Shown: one piece after another, positions 17,886 to 31,277 of the stretch
How positions within the stretch are numbered: position 1 is the first letter of the stretch
Layout: each line of letters begins with the position of its first letter
Position numbers and translations under genes: made by a program
From: Roseomonas indoligenes
GTDB taxonomy: Bacteria > Pseudomonadota > Alphaproteobacteria > Acetobacterales > Acetobacteraceae
DNA length: 64,000 nucleotides
Direction of reading: 5' to 3'
Assembly (NCBI RefSeq): GCF_017813365.1
Contig: NZ_JAGIZA010000004.1
Location: 372,001 to 436,000 of the forward strand
The notes under the pieces: model-generated
What the model was told of the DNA's origin: nothing
Database searches by the model: none
The model's input: only the letters and a program-made list of their open reading frames with translations

Positions 17886-19159
17886 GCGATGCCACCCTCC
17901 CCGGTTCCCTGGCTTCCCACGTGATCCATGCCGGCGAACCGATCCCGGTTGGCCGGGGAGAGGCGGACGGAGAGGTGGATGCCGTCCTCCGTGTCCTCCC
18001 GCTCCACGACCTCGCCGTGCTGGTAGAGCCAAGCGAGGCCGGCGCCGTCCTCCGGCGCCAGGGTGATCTGCTCCAGCACCATGCTCGCGGCCAGGCGCTC
18101 GTCCAGGAGGAGGCGAAGTGTCTCCAGCCCATCCCCCGTCAGCGCGGAGACGGCAACGGTGCCGGGAATCGGCGGCAGCGGCTCCTCCAGGAGGTCGGTC
18201 TTGTTCAGCACCTCGATGAGGCGTCCCTCCCACGTCTCATCCAGCGCGGCGTCAGGACCCGTCGCGAGATCGTTCAGCACCTCCAGCACGTCGGCGCGCT
18301 GCGCGGCGCTGTCGGGATGGGCCATGTCGCGGACATGGAGGATGATGTCGGCTGCCGCCACCTCCTCAAGCGTGGCGCGGAAGGCCTCGACAAGCTGCGT
18401 GGGAAGTTCGGAGATGAACCCGACCGTGTCGGAGAGGATGACGGTGCGGCCTGACGGCAGGCGAATGGCCCGCATGGTCGGGTCCAGCGTGGCGAAGAGC
18501 TGGTCCTGGGCATAGACCCCGGCGCCGGTCAGGGCATTGAACAGGGTGGACTTGCCGGCATTGGTGTAGCCGACCAGAGCGATTACGGGGTACGGCACCT
18601 TCGTGCGGGCCTTGCGGTGCAGGCCACGGGTGCGGCGCACCTGCTCCAGCTCCTTCTTCAGCTTCACGATCCGCTCGTCGATCAGCCGACGGTCGATCTC
18701 GATCTGCGACTCACCGGGGCCCCCGAGGAAGCCGAAGCCGCCGCGTTGCCGCTCAAGGTGGGTCCAGGAGCGGACGAGGCGGGTGCGCTGGTAAGATAGG
18801 TGGGCGAGCTCGACCTGCAGCGAGCCCTCCTTCGTGCGGGCGCGCTCTCCGAAGATTTCCAGGATCAGGCCGGTGCGGTCGATGACCTTGCAGCCCCAGG
18901 CGCGCTCGAGGTTCCGTTGCTGCACGGGCGTGAGGGCGGCGTCCACCACGGCCACCTGGACGCCCTGCGCGGCCATCGCGGCGCGGGCGGCCTCCACTTG
19001 GCCCTCGCCCAGCAGGGTGCTGGGCCGGCGGGCGCGAAGCGGGAAGATCGCGGTATGGACGATGGCGACGCCGATCGAGGCGGCGAGGCCGACCGCCTCC
19101 CCTAGCCTCGCATCGGCGGCGCGGGTACCGCCGCGTCCATCGGTGATCCCCCGCTCCAC
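17882..19159 (-). CDS. hflX: Ribosome-associated GTPase HflX
   Basis: HflX is a GTPase that splits stalled ribosomes. In 425 residues the N-terminal domain contains RPSTLLGEGQVE, the glycine-rich FGFLGGPGESQIEIDRR linker is intact, and the G domain has G1 GYTNAGKST, G3 DTVGF and G4 NKTD. The only standard start in the intergenic frame is GTG at 19157-19159. Conserved-looking residues (AAVILPWERPP) lie just upstream in frame without an ATG, GTG or TTG, so a non-canonical start nearer hfq is possible. It follows hfq by 61 bases, the usual hfq-hflX pair. Confidence 0.93.
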   Translation of the reverse strand: MERGITDGRGGTRAADARLGEAVGLAASIGVAIVHTAIFPLRARRPSTLLGEGQVEAARAAMAAQGVQVAVVDAALTPVQQRNLERAWGCKVIDRTGLILEIFGERARTKEGSLQVELAHLSYQRTRLVRSWTHLERQRGGFGFLGGPGESQIEIDRRLIDERIVKLKKELEQVRRTRGLHRKARTKVPYPVIALVGYTNAGKSTLFNALTGAGVYAQDQLFATLDPTMRAIRLPSGRTVILSDTVGFISELPTQLVEAFRATLEEVAAADIILHVRDMAHPDSAAQRADVLEVLNDLATGPDAALDETWEGRLIEVLNKTDLLEEPLPPIPGTVAVSALTGDGLETLRLLLDERLAASMVLEQITLAPEDGAGLAWLYQHGEVVEREDTEDGIHLSVRLSPANRDRFAGMDHVGSQGTGEGGIA

Positions 19160-19220
19160 AAGGCTCGGGGGACGTTCCCAGGGGAGGATGACGGCGGCGG
19201 GGGTCGGCCCCGCGACCCGG

Positions 19221-19571
19221 TCAGTCGTGGCTTCCGACAGGGCTCGGCTCGCGCGGCGTAAGGGTCATCGTGGTCTCTCGAACGGGGGCGCCGCCCTGGG
19301 TTGGCGACGGGGCGGCGGGACCGGCTCCGGCGCCGGCAGAGGCGGCGTCGAACAGCATGATCGGGGCACCCGGCATCACGGTGCTGATCGCGTGCTTGTA
19401 GACGAGTTGGGTATGCCCGTCACGGCGCAGCAGCACGGAGAAGTTGTCGAACCAGGTGATGATGCCCTGCAGTTTCACGCCGTTCACCAGGAAGACGGTG
19501 ACGGGGGTCTTGCTCTTGCGAACATGATTCAGGAACACGTCCTGCACGTTCTGGGACTTCTCGGCAGCCAT
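19221..19571 (-). CDS. hfq: RNA chaperone Hfq
   Basis: Hfq forms a hexamer that pairs small RNAs with mRNAs. Residues 1-75 are a canonical Sm core: [21 protein letters not shown], then [18 protein letters not shown] and the [10 protein letters not shown] strand with the RNA-binding YKHA. The tail (76-116) is Ala/Pro/Thr-rich and likely disordered. An AAGAAGGA ribosome-binding sequence precedes the ATG. The HAD phosphatase gene lies 147 bases upstream, a gap long enough for an own promoter. Confidence 0.98.
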   Translation of the reverse strand: MAAEKSQNVQDVFLNHVRKSKTPVTVFLVNGVKLQGIITWFDNFSVLLRRDGHTQLVYKHAISTVMPGAPIMLFDAASAGAGAGPAAPSPTQGGAPVRETTMTLTPREPSPVGSHD

Positions 19572-19718
19572 TGGCTGATGTCCTTCTTCTTTAAGTCGCC
19601 CGGCCTCCTCGTTTCGGGCGGCCGTGGCGGAATGGGCGCGGCTTTTTTTCGCGGTCCGGCATTCAGCCGTCCCGCCCCGACCGGGCGCGCATCCTCGCCC
19701 TTGTCGGGACCGGCAGAC

Positions 19719-20381
19719 TCACCCGTCTGCGTGCGCCTTGTCCAGCGCGGATAACGCATCCGTCATCTGCGCGGCGGTGAGGAAGTGCAACGCGGCGCTC
19801 GCATGGGCCGGGCCGCCGTCATGGGCCGCGTCGCCCAGCAGGACGGGGAGGCAGCCGGCGCGCCGGGCGGCATCCATGTCCAAGGCGTTGTCGCCGACAT
19901 ACCAGACCGCCGTATTCGGGGTCGTGCCGCAGGCCGCGCAGGCAACACGCATCGGGGTCGGGTCGGGCTTGTCGGCCGCGCAGTCGCCGGCGCCGACGAG
20001 GGCCCGGAACAGGGGGGACCAGCCGAGATGGGCGGCTTCGGCCCGGAGAAGGGATCCGCCCTTGTTGGAGAGGACGGCCATGGGGGCGATCCGCGCGGCC
20101 CGGCGCAGCGTCTCCTCGACGCCGGGCATGGGGCGCAGCACCTCAAGGTGGGTGGCGCGGACGGCGGCGTAGAAGATGTCGCGCGAGTGTTCCCAGCGGT
20201 CGCCGAAGATGGCGGGAAAGCTGTCGCGGAGGGACTTTCGGACCCGTTCCTTCACCTCGTCCAGCGTCCATTCCGGCAGGCCGGCGTCACGGAAGGCGGC
20301 GTTGAGGCCGGCGCGGATGGCGGGCCACCCGTCGGCCAGGGTGTTGTCCCAGTCCCAGACGATCGCCGAGGGCCGGATCAT
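19719..20381 (-). CDS. HAD-family hydrolase (phosphoglycolate phosphatase-like)
   Basis: The 220-residue product has the HAD catalytic motif DWDNT with nucleophile D10 and acid D12. Motif II is VLSNKGG and motif IV is WYVGDNALDMDAA. A helical cap sits between motifs I and II (C1 type), as in phosphoglycolate and pyrophosphate phosphatases. The ATG overlaps the stop of the aminotransferase gene upstream by 4 bases. The substrate is not assigned. Confidence 0.88.
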   Translation of the reverse strand: MIRPSAIVWDWDNTLADGWPAIRAGLNAAFRDAGLPEWTLDEVKERVRKSLRDSFPAIFGDRWEHSRDIFYAAVRATHLEVLRPMPGVEETLRRAARIAPMAVLSNKGGSLLRAEAAHLGWSPLFRALVGAGDCAADKPDPTPMRVACAACGTTPNTAVWYVGDNALDMDAARRAGCLPVLLGDAAHDGGPAHASAALHFLTAAQMTDALSALDKAHADG

Positions 20382-21253
20382 GCGGCATTCCGCGGGGCGC
20401 CCTTCGCGTGGCGGGCAAAGATGTCGAAGAGCTGGCGGGTGACAGGACCGGCGATGCCGTCGCCGACCGGCTTGCCGTCGATGGCAAGGACGGGCTTCAC
20501 GAAGGAGCCGGCGGAGGTGATGAAGGCCTCGCGGGCCCGGAATAGCTCATCCAGCGTGACCGGACGCTCCTCCGCGCGAAGACCGGCCTCTGCCATTTCC
20601 GCCAGCAGCGCAGCGCGTGTGCAGCCCGGAAGGATCGTGTTGCTCAGGGGTGGGATGCGGACCACGCCGTCCTCGTCCACGGCCCAGAAGCTCGTCGCTG
20701 CGCCCTCCGTCACCACCCTCGTCGCGGGGTCGAAGAGGATCGCCTCCCCTGCCCCGGCCTCCTTAGCCGCCTGGCGCGCGAGGACGTTGGGCAGCAGGTT
20801 CACGCTCTTGATATCGCGGCGGGCCCAGCGATGGTCGGGGTGGGTGATGGCGGCGATATTCCAGCCCTCGATCGTTTCTGGATAGGCCGGGGCGCGGCGG
20901 GCGGTGACGACGAGGCTGACGGGAGGCGCGACCTTCGGGAAGGCGTGATCGCGGCGGGCGACTCCCCGACCGACCTGCATGTAGACGAGGCCGTCCCCGG
21001 TGATGCGGTTGCGGCGGACCACCTCGCGCAGCACCAGCCTCAGCGTGGCCAGCGGCATCGGCATGGCGATGCGGATCTCGCGCAAGGACCGTTCCAGGCG
21101 GGCGAGGTGCAGGTCCTCGTCGAGGAAGCGGCCGGCGTGGATCTGCACCACCTCGTAGATGCCGTCGCCGAACTGGTAGCCGCGGTCCTCGATGTTCACG
21201 CAGGCGTCGCGCTGCGCGACGTAGCGCCCGTTGACATAGGCGATGCGGGACAC
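20378..21253 (-). CDS. dat: D-amino acid aminotransferase (class IV PLP)
   Basis: The enzyme interconverts D-amino acids and 2-oxo acids. In 291 residues the fold-type IV signature is complete: YQFGDGIYEVV at the N-terminus, PLP lysine K149 in DIKSVNLLPN, and EGAATSFWAV with the C-terminal LPGCTR loop. This suits D-alanine aminotransferase more than the branched-chain enzyme. The start is GTG at 21251-21253. The position between ntrX and hfq is common in Rhodospirillales. D-Ala and D-Glu serve peptidoglycan synthesis. Confidence 0.88.
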   Translation of the reverse strand: MSRIAYVNGRYVAQRDACVNIEDRGYQFGDGIYEVVQIHAGRFLDEDLHLARLERSLREIRIAMPMPLATLRLVLREVVRRNRITGDGLVYMQVGRGVARRDHAFPKVAPPVSLVVTARRAPAYPETIEGWNIAAITHPDHRWARRDIKSVNLLPNVLARQAAKEAGAGEAILFDPATRVVTEGAATSFWAVDEDGVVRIPPLSNTILPGCTRAALLAEMAEAGLRAEERPVTLDELFRAREAFITSAGSFVKPVLAIDGKPVGDGIAGPVTRQLFDIFARHAKGAPRNAA

Positions 21254-21321
21254 GGGAACCCCTTCCGAGCGGATGACGAGGGCCCGTCCCTACTCCGGGG
21301 ATGGGACCCTGGCCAGGGGCC

Positions 21322-22708
<1,387 letters not shown>

Positions 22709-22719
<11 letters not shown>

Positions 22720-24985
22720 GGCGCAGCATCTCCGTTCCCTGTTCCTGCATACCCTGAGGCAATCCGTCCCGCTCCGCGGTTTCCTTGGGAGGCGCCTCGT
22801 CCAGGGGCAGGGTCAGGGTGGCCCGGGCTCCCCCATCTGTCCCATCCGCGAGCGCCAGCCCACCGCCATGGTCCTCCATGATCTTCTTCACGATGGCAAG
22901 CCCAAGGCCGGTGCCCTTGGCCTTGTGGGTCACATACGGTTCCGTGAGGCGGTCCCGCTCCCCGTCCCCGGGCAGGCCGATGCCGTTGTCCTCCACGGAG
23001 ACGTGAAGCCAGCCGCGGGTGGCCACCATCTCCACCGTCACCCGCCCGCCCGCCTCACCCTCCGGACGCATGGCGACGGCGTCGGCGGCGTTCTGGAGGA
23101 GGTTGGTGAGCGCCTGGTTCATCAGCCGGCGGTCGCAGCGGACGGAGATCGCCTCCTCCGGCGCACGGAACTCATAGGTGATGGACGGGTGGGCGTCGCG
23201 CTGCAGGACCAGCGCCTCCCGCACCAGCTGGGCAGGGTTCTCCGGGCGGATCACCGGCTGGGGCATGCGGGCGAAGGCCGAGAACTCGTCCACCATGCGG
23301 CCGATGTCGCCGACCTGCCGCACGATGGTGTCCGTGCAGGCGCGGAAGGTATCGGGGTCGTCGGTAATCTGCTTGAGGTAGCGCCGCTTCAGCCGCTCCG
23401 CCGAGAGCTGGATGGGGGTTAGCGGGTTCTTAATCTCGTGGGCGATGCGCCGCGCCACGTCCGCCCAGGCCGCCATGCGCTGGGCGGAGAGAAGGGCGGT
23501 GATGTCGTCGAAGGTCAGCACGTAGCCGGAGAGCCCGCCGGCGTCGAACTCCGCGCCGATCCGGGCCAGCAGCGTGCGGCGGCCGGAGGGGCCCATGATC
23601 GGGATCTCCTCCGTCCGCGGCTTCTCCGGCATGGCGGCGGCACCGGCGAGGATGCCCCGGAACTCGGGCGCAACCTCCGAAAGCGGCTGGCCGATCGCGG
23701 CCTCCAGGTCCTGTCCGAGCAGCTCGCTCGCCGGCCGGTTCGGCAGGTTGATGCGGCCCGCGGCATCAAGGCCGATCACGCCTGCCGAAACGCCGGCAAG
23801 CACGCTCTCCGTGAAGCGCCGCCGGTCGTCCAGCTGCCGATAGGCCTCCAGCAGCTCGCTCCGCTGGGCGGCGAGCTGGTTCGTCATGCGGTTGAAGGCA
23901 CGGGAGAGGGAGCCGACCTCGTCGTCCGGCCGCCCCTCCTCAACCCGGACGGAGAGGTCGCCTCCCCTCACCCGCTCCGCCGCGTTGATGAGGCGGGAGA
24001 TGGGCCGGGCGATCTGGTTCGCCATGACAAGGCCGATCAGCACCGCCGCCAGCAGCACGAGCAGTGTGGCGATGGCGAAGATCATCACGAAGGTGATCTG
24101 CAGGCCGGAGCGGTTGCGGTCCAGCTGGTCATATTCCTGGAAGGCCAGCTCGGTGCGCTGCATGTGCTCGATGATCGAGGGATCGAGCGGGCGGCCGATG
24201 ATGAGCATCAGTCCCGGCTCGATATCGAGGGCAACGAGGCCGCGCACGCGCCCTTCCTCCCCCTCCTGCTGGAGAACGGCGACGTCGCCCTGGCGGGCGA
24301 TCTCCATCGCCCAGGCCGGGGGTGTATCAACGACCAGGGCATTGCCGAGCCCGGCATTGGCGATGACGCGGCCCAGCACCGGCTCAAAAACCGAGGCGTC
24401 GGTGAGGCCGCGCAGCGCGGTATGAGTGGCCAAGACCCGGCTGAAGGCCACCGTGTTGTCCGGCAGCAAGGGGGCGGCGCGGTTCAGGTCCGCGGCCATG
24501 GCCAGGGCGTCGGCGCGGATGGTGTTCCTGTTCTCGTCCAGATAGGCGCGGGACGCGACGAGGCTGGCCTCCAGCGTGTCGCGCACCTTGTCGGAAAACC
24601 AGGCCTGGATGCCGAGCTGGAAGAAGACGGTCGCGAAGACCGCTACAAGCAGGGCCGGCACCACGGCGACGCCACCGAGCAGGAGCACGAGCCGGACATG
24701 CAGGCGCGAGCCGGCACCACCCCGCCGCCGCTCCGCCCAGACGCGCACCAGGCGGCCGGCGAGGCTGGCCGCCAGCAGCAGCACGAAGGCGGCATTGACG
24801 AGCACGAGGCCGGCGGTCTGGCTCGGCGTGACCTCGCCGAAGGGGCTGCCTCCGGCCAGCACGGCGAAGGAGGCGATGCCGACGGCGAGCGCGCCCAGGG
24901 CGAGGGCGAGCGTCATCACCCGGCCGAGCAGGCGGTCCGCCAGGCGACGGGCGACGCCCTTCGGTCGGCGCGGGTCCCGTGTCAC
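22709..24985 (-). CDS. ntrY: Membrane sensor histidine kinase NtrY
   Basis: NtrY pairs with NtrX and responds to nitrogen, redox or envelope state. The 758-residue protein has several N-terminal membrane helices (about 22-140), a periplasmic segment, another helix near 310-335, a HAMP domain, a PAS domain, the HisKA helix with H516 in RIAHEIKNP, and an ATPase domain with EDNGIGLPG and GTGLGLAIV. The GTG start at 24983-24985 is chosen because a GAGG sequence sits 7 bases upstream; the longer frame is a shadow of ntrC. It lies 10 bases after ntrC. Confidence 0.93.
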
Positions 24986-24995
24986 CGGCCGGGCC

Positions 24996-26441
<1,446 letters not shown>

Positions 26442-26466
26442 TCTTCTTCTGTGGAAGAGAGAGGCA

Positions 26467-27606
26467 TCAGGCCGGCTGCCGTGCCCGCGGGCGGCCCTGG
26501 GGCTGCGGGGCACTGGCGGGCGGCTTGGCGAGGGAGAGGCGGAAGACCGTGCGGCCGGGGCGGCTCTCGCACTCGATCAGCCCGCCATGGTCGGCTACCA
26601 GCTTCGCGACGAGGGCAAGGCCGAGCCCCTGCCCGCCGCGCTTGGTGGTGATGAAGGGGTCGAAGAGGCTGGCGCGCACCTCCTCGTCGATGCCAGGGCC
26701 GTTGTCGCGCACCGTTACCTCCAGCGGCAGGTGCACGCGCTCCCGCGAGCCGGGGATGGCGAGGCGCACGCCGTGCCGATAGGCGGTGGTCAGGACGATC
26801 TCGCCGTCGCGCGAATCCACCGCCTCGGCGGCGTTCTTCACGAGGTTCAGCAGGATCTGCACGAGCTGGTCGCGGTTGCCCCAGACGGCCGGCAGGGAGG
26901 GATCGTACTCCTGCTGGATGCGAAGGTGGGCGGCGAAGCCCGTGCCAGCGATCCGGCGGACATGGTCCAGCACCTCGTGGATGTTCACCGCATCCCGCTC
27001 CAGCGGGCTCTCGGAGAACATGTCCATGCGCTCCACCAGATCGCGGATCCGGTCCACCTCGTCCTGGATGAGGATGCAGAGCTCCCGGTCGCCGTCCGAC
27101 GCCGCCTGCTCCAGCAACTGGGCGGCGCCGCGGATGCCGGAGAGGGGGTTTTTCACCTCATGCGCCAGCATGGCGGCCATCGCGCTGGCGCCCCGGGCGG
27201 CGCCGCGGAAGTTCATCTGGCGGTCCAGCTTCTGCGCGGTGGAGCTGTCCTGCAGGGTCAGAACCACCGCGCCCGGCATTTCCGGTAGGGGTGCGCCATG
27301 GGCCGCCACGCCCTCACGATGGATCCGGGGGGAATGAAGGACGAGGTCGTGGTCGGAAATAGGGGAGTCGGCGGCGCGGACCTGGCGGACCAGGGCGGGA
27401 AGGCGTGAATCCTCGGGCAGCAGGTCCGTCAGGTGCATCTGGGCAAGACTGGCCGATGAGAGGCCGAGGAAGAGCTCCGCCGCGGGATTCGCGAAGCGAA
27501 AGCGCTCCCTCTCGTCCAGCAGCACCACCGGCACGGGCAGGGCCGATAGGAGCTGGGCCGTGCCCGGCAGGTCGAGCGCGGCGACGGAGTTCAGGCTGTC
27601 GGGCAT
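26467..27606 (-). CDS. ntrB: Nitrogen sensor histidine kinase NtrB
   Basis: NtrB phosphorylates or dephosphorylates NtrC under PII control. The 379-residue soluble kinase has a PAS domain (about 15-125), phospho-accepting H149 in [12 protein letters not shown], and the ATPase N, G1 and G2 boxes ([24 protein letters not shown]). There is no membrane segment. The ATG at 27604-27606 lies 11 bases downstream of dusB, the usual nifR3-ntrB coupling; the longer upstream frame is a shadow of dusB. Confidence 0.96.
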   Translation of the reverse strand: MPDSLNSVAALDLPGTAQLLSALPVPVVLLDERERFRFANPAAELFLGLSSASLAQMHLTDLLPEDSRLPALVRQVRAADSPISDHDLVLHSPRIHREGVAAHGAPLPEMPGAVVLTLQDSSTAQKLDRQMNFRGAARGASAMAAMLAHEVKNPLSGIRGAAQLLEQAASDGDRELCILIQDEVDRIRDLVERMDMFSESPLERDAVNIHEVLDHVRRIAGTGFAAHLRIQQEYDPSLPAVWGNRDQLVQILLNLVKNAAEAVDSRDGEIVLTTAYRHGVRLAIPGSRERVHLPLEVTVRDNGPGIDEEVRASLFDPFITTKRGGQGLGLALVAKLVADHGGLIECESRPGRTVFRLSLAKPPASAPQPQGRPRARQPA

Positions 27607-27617
27607 GCCGGACTTCC

Positions 27618-28733
27618 TCAGGCCGCCAGCGCGGCGTCTTGACCGGCCTCCCGGCCGGCATCCCGAAACATGTCCCGTACGCCCTCCACCCCGGCCTCGA
27701 TCAGCGGGCGGTAGAAGGCTTCGATGGTGGCGAGCGCGGCCTCCACGGTGTCCGCGGCGTTGATGTGGACCCGGAACTCGGCGCTCCCGGGTAGGCCGCG
27801 CGAGTACCAGGCGATGTGTTTGCGGGCGAGGCGCAAGCCGGGATCCGTGCCGTGGTGGTGGAGCATGGCGGCGTAGTGCTCCATCAGCATGGCGTGCTGG
27901 GCCTCCAGGGACGGAGGCTCCGGCATGATGCCGGTGGCCAGGTATTCCGCGACCATGCCGGCCAGCCAGGGGCGCCCATATGCGCCACGGCCGATCATCA
28001 CGCCGTCCGCGCCGGACTGGCGCAACGCCTCCTCCGCGTCCTGCGGGCCGAGGATGTCGCCGTTGACGATCACGGGGATAGAAACGGCGGCCTTCACCTT
28101 CGCCACGAAGGCCCAGTCCGCCGTGCCTGTATAGAGCATCTGGCGGGTGCGGCCGTGCACCGTGACCATCTTGATCCCGCATTCCTGCGCGATCCGGGCG
28201 AGGTTCGGGGCATTCAGGCTGCTGTGATCCCAGCCCATCCGCATCTTTAGCGTGACGGGAACGCGGACGGCCTTCACCGTCGCTTCCAGGATGCGGGCGG
28301 CCTTGATCTCGTCCCGCATCAGGGCGCTGCCGGCCTGCTGGCCGATCGCGACTTTCTTCACGGGGCAGCCGAAGTTGATGTCCACCAGGGCGGCGCCGTG
28401 GTCCACCGCAAGGCGTGCGGCTTCGGCCATCACCTCCGGCTCGCAGCCGGCCAGTTGAACGCTGGCGGGGCCGCCGAAGCCGTCCGTCTCCGCCATCTTC
28501 AGGGTCTGCCGGTTCTCCCGCACCATCGCCTGGCTGGCGATCATCTCGCTGACCACCATGGGCGTGCCATGGCGGCGGGAGAGCTGGCGGAAAGGCAGGT
28601 CGGTCACGCCCGACATGGGGGCGAGGATCACCGGGCGCTCGATCCGGACACTGTCCAGGACGATCGGGCGCAGCTGCGGGCTGCCACTGGGATGAGCAGC
28701 CTCTCCGATGCGTGATGTTGTCGACATGGGCAT
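27618..28733 (-). CDS. dusB: tRNA-dihydrouridine synthase DusB (NifR3)
   Basis: The flavoenzyme reduces uridines in tRNA to dihydrouridine. The product has 371 residues from the ATG at 28731; an in-frame ATG at 28725 is also possible. The FMN-binding barrel starts with VILAPMSGVTDLPFR, the catalytic cysteine is C123 in INFGCPVKKV, and IPVIVNGDI and GADGVMIGRGAYGRPW bind flavin phosphate. It heads the ntr operon as nifR3 does in Rhodobacter and Azospirillum. The 138 bases upstream, shared with divergent ispDF, must hold both promoters. Confidence 0.96.
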   Translation of the reverse strand: MPMSTTSRIGEAAHPSGSPQLRPIVLDSVRIERPVILAPMSGVTDLPFRQLSRRHGTPMVVSEMIASQAMVRENRQTLKMAETDGFGGPASVQLAGCEPEVMAEAARLAVDHGAALVDINFGCPVKKVAIGQQAGSALMRDEIKAARILEATVKAVRVPVTLKMRMGWDHSSLNAPNLARIAQECGIKMVTVHGRTRQMLYTGTADWAFVAKVKAAVSIPVIVNGDILGPQDAEEALRQSGADGVMIGRGAYGRPWLAGMVAEYLATGIMPEPPSLEAQHAMLMEHYAAMLHHHGTDPGLRLARKHIAWYSRGLPGSAEFRVHINAADTVEAALATIEAFYRPLIEAGVEGVRDMFRDAGREAGQDAALAA

Positions 28734-28871
28734 CTGCCTATCAACCGGGCAGGCGCGCGGTCAAGCACCATCGCATGGTGGCCCTGCTGCGATGCGGAAA
28801 ATGCACCGCCAGCAATTTCCCCCCGCGCCCGGCCGCACTAGGTTCCGCCCCCGAGTAAGGGGAATCGCGGC

Positions 28872-30017
28872 ATGCGGGTGGCGGCGTTGCTGATGGCAGC
28901 CGGGCGGGGTGAGCGCCTGGGCGCGGCGGATTCGAAGCAGTTCCTTCCTCTGCTGGGCCGGCCGGTGCTGCGCCGCGCTGCGGAGGTGCTGCTGCGCGAC
29001 GGGGTGGTGGATGTGATCCAGCCCGTCTGCGCGGAAGCGGAACGCGGGCGGGTGGACTCGATCCTTGCGGGGCTACCGGCGCGGCCCGCCGTGGCCGGCG
29101 GCGCCACGCGGCAGGAAAGCGTCCGGGCCGGGCTGGAGGCGCTGGCCGCCGAAGGGCCAGAGCTGGTGTTGGTCCACGACGCCGCCCGCCCCGTGGTCCC
29201 GGCGGGCACGGTCGCCGCAGTGGTGGAGGCGCTGGCCGAGGCCGAGGGCGCCATCCCCGCCCAGCCCGTGGCGGATACGCTGAAGCTGGCGGAGGGTGGC
29301 GCGATTTCGCGCACCGTGCCGCGGGAAGGATTGCACCGGGCCCAGACGCCGCAGGGCTTTCGCTTTCCCCTGCTGCTCGCCCTGCACCGAGCGGCGCCGG
29401 CGGGCGCCACGGACGACGCATCGCTGCTGGAGGCGGCCGGCCACGCCGTGCGCCTCGTTCCCGGATCGGAGGACAACGTGAAGATCACCTATCCCGGCGA
29501 CCTGGAACGGATGGAGGCGGCGATGCTGCCGCGCTTCCTGCCGCGCGTGGGCACCGGATTCGACGTCCACCGGTTGGTGGAGGGTCGCAAGCTCTTCCTC
29601 TGCGGCGTGGAGGTGCCGCATTCCCTGGGGCTGGACGGGCATTCCGACGCGGATGTGGGCCTGCACGCGCTCTGCGACGCCATCTACGGTGCGCTGGCGG
29701 AGGGCGACATCGGGCGGCACTTCCCGCCAAGCCAGATGCAGTGGAAGGACGCGGACAGCACCCAGTTCCTGATCCACGCCGCCAGCCGTATCGCGGCACG
29801 AGGCGGCGTGCTCGCGAATGCCGACATCACGCTGATCTGCGAGCGGCCGAAGATCACGCCGCACGCGCCGGCGATGATCGCCCGGGTTGCGGAGCTGATG
29901 GGCGTGCCGGCGGAGCGGGTGTCCGTGAAGGCGACGACGACCGAGCGGCTCGGCTTCCCAGGGCGTGAGGAGGGGATCGCGGCGCAGGCGGCCGTCAGCA
30001 TCCTCGTGCCGGCCTAA
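28872..30017 (+). CDS. ispDF: Bifunctional IspD/IspF isoprenoid enzyme
   Basis: One polypeptide catalyses two non-consecutive MEP pathway steps: CTP transfer to MEP, and cyclisation to ME-2,4-cPP. The IspD part (about 1-215) has [12 protein letters not shown], the HDAARP motif and [10 protein letters not shown]. The IspF part (about 223-381) has GTGFDVHRL with the zinc ligands, [16 protein letters not shown] and the [12 protein letters not shown] end. The fused form of 381 residues is typical of alphaproteobacteria. It is divergent from dusB. Confidence in both activities is high. Confidence 0.97.
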   Translation: MRVAALLMAAGRGERLGAADSKQFLPLLGRPVLRRAAEVLLRDGVVDVIQPVCAEAERGRVDSILAGLPARPAVAGGATRQESVRAGLEALAAEGPELVLVHDAARPVVPAGTVAAVVEALAEAEGAIPAQPVADTLKLAEGGAISRTVPREGLHRAQTPQGFRFPLLLALHRAAPAGATDDASLLEAAGHAVRLVPGSEDNVKITYPGDLERMEAAMLPRFLPRVGTGFDVHRLVEGRKLFLCGVEVPHSLGLDGHSDADVGLHALCDAIYGALAEGDIGRHFPPSQMQWKDADSTQFLIHAASRIAARGGVLANADITLICERPKITPHAPAMIARVAELMGVPAERVSVKATTTERLGFPGREEGIAAQAAVSILVPA

Positions 30018-30081
30018 GTTACTCCTCACCTTCTGCTCGGTGTGGTCGCCGGCCCGGCCTTCGGCGGTTGGGGTCGGATCC

Positions 30082-31215
30082 TCAGGCCGTCGCGGGCTTG
30101 GGCAGGCCCTCCAGCACCACCTGGCAGGCGCGCGCCACCTCCTCCCGAAGGGGACCGGGGCGCGGAGAGTCGACCAGGGTTGTGGACCAGTGCTCCGGCG
30201 GATTGCGGCCGGCGGCGCGATCCCATTCCAGGGCGCGTAGCACCCCCTCTGCCGCCAGGGGCAGGCGATCCGGCATGGGATACCCGTTCAGGGTGCCCCA
30301 GACGGCGGCCCAACAACGGGCGACGGTCCAGGGATTGTACCCGCCACCGCCGGTGACGATCAGGCGCGGCGTCTCCGCCATTACGGCGCGGACCACGGCC
30401 AGGTGGCTGTTGTTGGAGAGGGAAAGGCGGGCGAGCGGGTCCTCCTCCAGCGCGTCGGCACCACATTGGAGCATCACGGCCTGGGGGCGCAGGTGCCGGA
30501 TGATCGGCAGGATGGCGGCATTGAGGACATGCGCCATCTCCGTGTCGTTGAAGCCCTGGGGGACGGGGATGTTGCGGGCATGGCCGCCCGCCCTGTCTTC
30601 TAGCCGGCCGGTGAAGGGCCAGCGGCCAGCCTCGTGCACGGAGAGCGTGAAAACCCGAGGATCTTCGTGGAAGGCCAGTTGCACCCCATCGCCGTGATGC
30701 GCGTCGATGTCGACATAGACGATACGGGTCAGGCCCAGGTCCAGCCACTCCAGCAGGCCAAGCACCGGGTCGTTGATGTAGCAGAAGCCTGAGGCGCGAT
30801 CCGGCATGGCGTGGTGCGTGCCGGCGCCGGGGACATGGACGATGCCGCCGTTCAGGGTCAGGCGGGCCGCCAGGATGGCGCCCCCGGCGCCGGTGGCGGG
30901 CCGGCGGAGTACCTCCGGGTAGATCGGGTTGCCGTGAGCGCCGAGATGATGGCGCTCCCGCACCTCCGGCGGGACGGACCGCTCCGCCTCAGCCTTCTTA
31001 AGCGCCGCGACATAGCCCGGCGTATGAAAACGGGCGAGTTGGGCCGGCGTGGCGCGCGGGCTGTCCAGGTAGCGGCGCGGGTCCAACCAACCGAGTGCGC
31101 GGATCAAGTCCAGCGTGGCGGGGACGCGCTGGATCGCCAGCGGGTGCTTCGGGCCATAGGAGGAGCCGCGATAGACCTCCGATCCGATCAGGAGCGGCTT
31201 CCGGCCGCCGCTCAC
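30082..31215 (-). CDS. Histone deacetylase-like amidohydrolase (AcuC type)
   Basis: The 377-residue zinc hydrolase belongs to the HDAC/acetoin-utilisation/polyamine deacetylase superfamily. Active-site segments are visible: GTHHAMPDRASGFCYIND, YVDIDAHHGDGVQ (metal Asp and His) and GGGGYNPWT near the C-terminus. The start is GTG at 31213-31215. The AcuC-like length suggests removal of acetyl groups from proteins or small amines; the true substrate is unknown. It converges on ispDF with a 64-base gap. DUF2171 lies divergently upstream. Confidence 0.88.
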   Translation of the reverse strand: MSGGRKPLLIGSEVYRGSSYGPKHPLAIQRVPATLDLIRALGWLDPRRYLDSPRATPAQLARFHTPGYVAALKKAEAERSVPPEVRERHHLGAHGNPIYPEVLRRPATGAGGAILAARLTLNGGIVHVPGAGTHHAMPDRASGFCYINDPVLGLLEWLDLGLTRIVYVDIDAHHGDGVQLAFHEDPRVFTLSVHEAGRWPFTGRLEDRAGGHARNIPVPQGFNDTEMAHVLNAAILPIIRHLRPQAVMLQCGADALEEDPLARLSLSNNSHLAVVRAVMAETPRLIVTGGGGYNPWTVARCWAAVWGTLNGYPMPDRLPLAAEGVLRALEWDRAAGRNPPEHWSTTLVDSPRPGPLREEVARACQVVLEGLPKPATA

Positions 31216-31277
31216 CCGCGCATCCCCGGCCGCGCATCGCCGTTATCCGCCGGCACGGGAACGGAGGAGAGGTTTCG

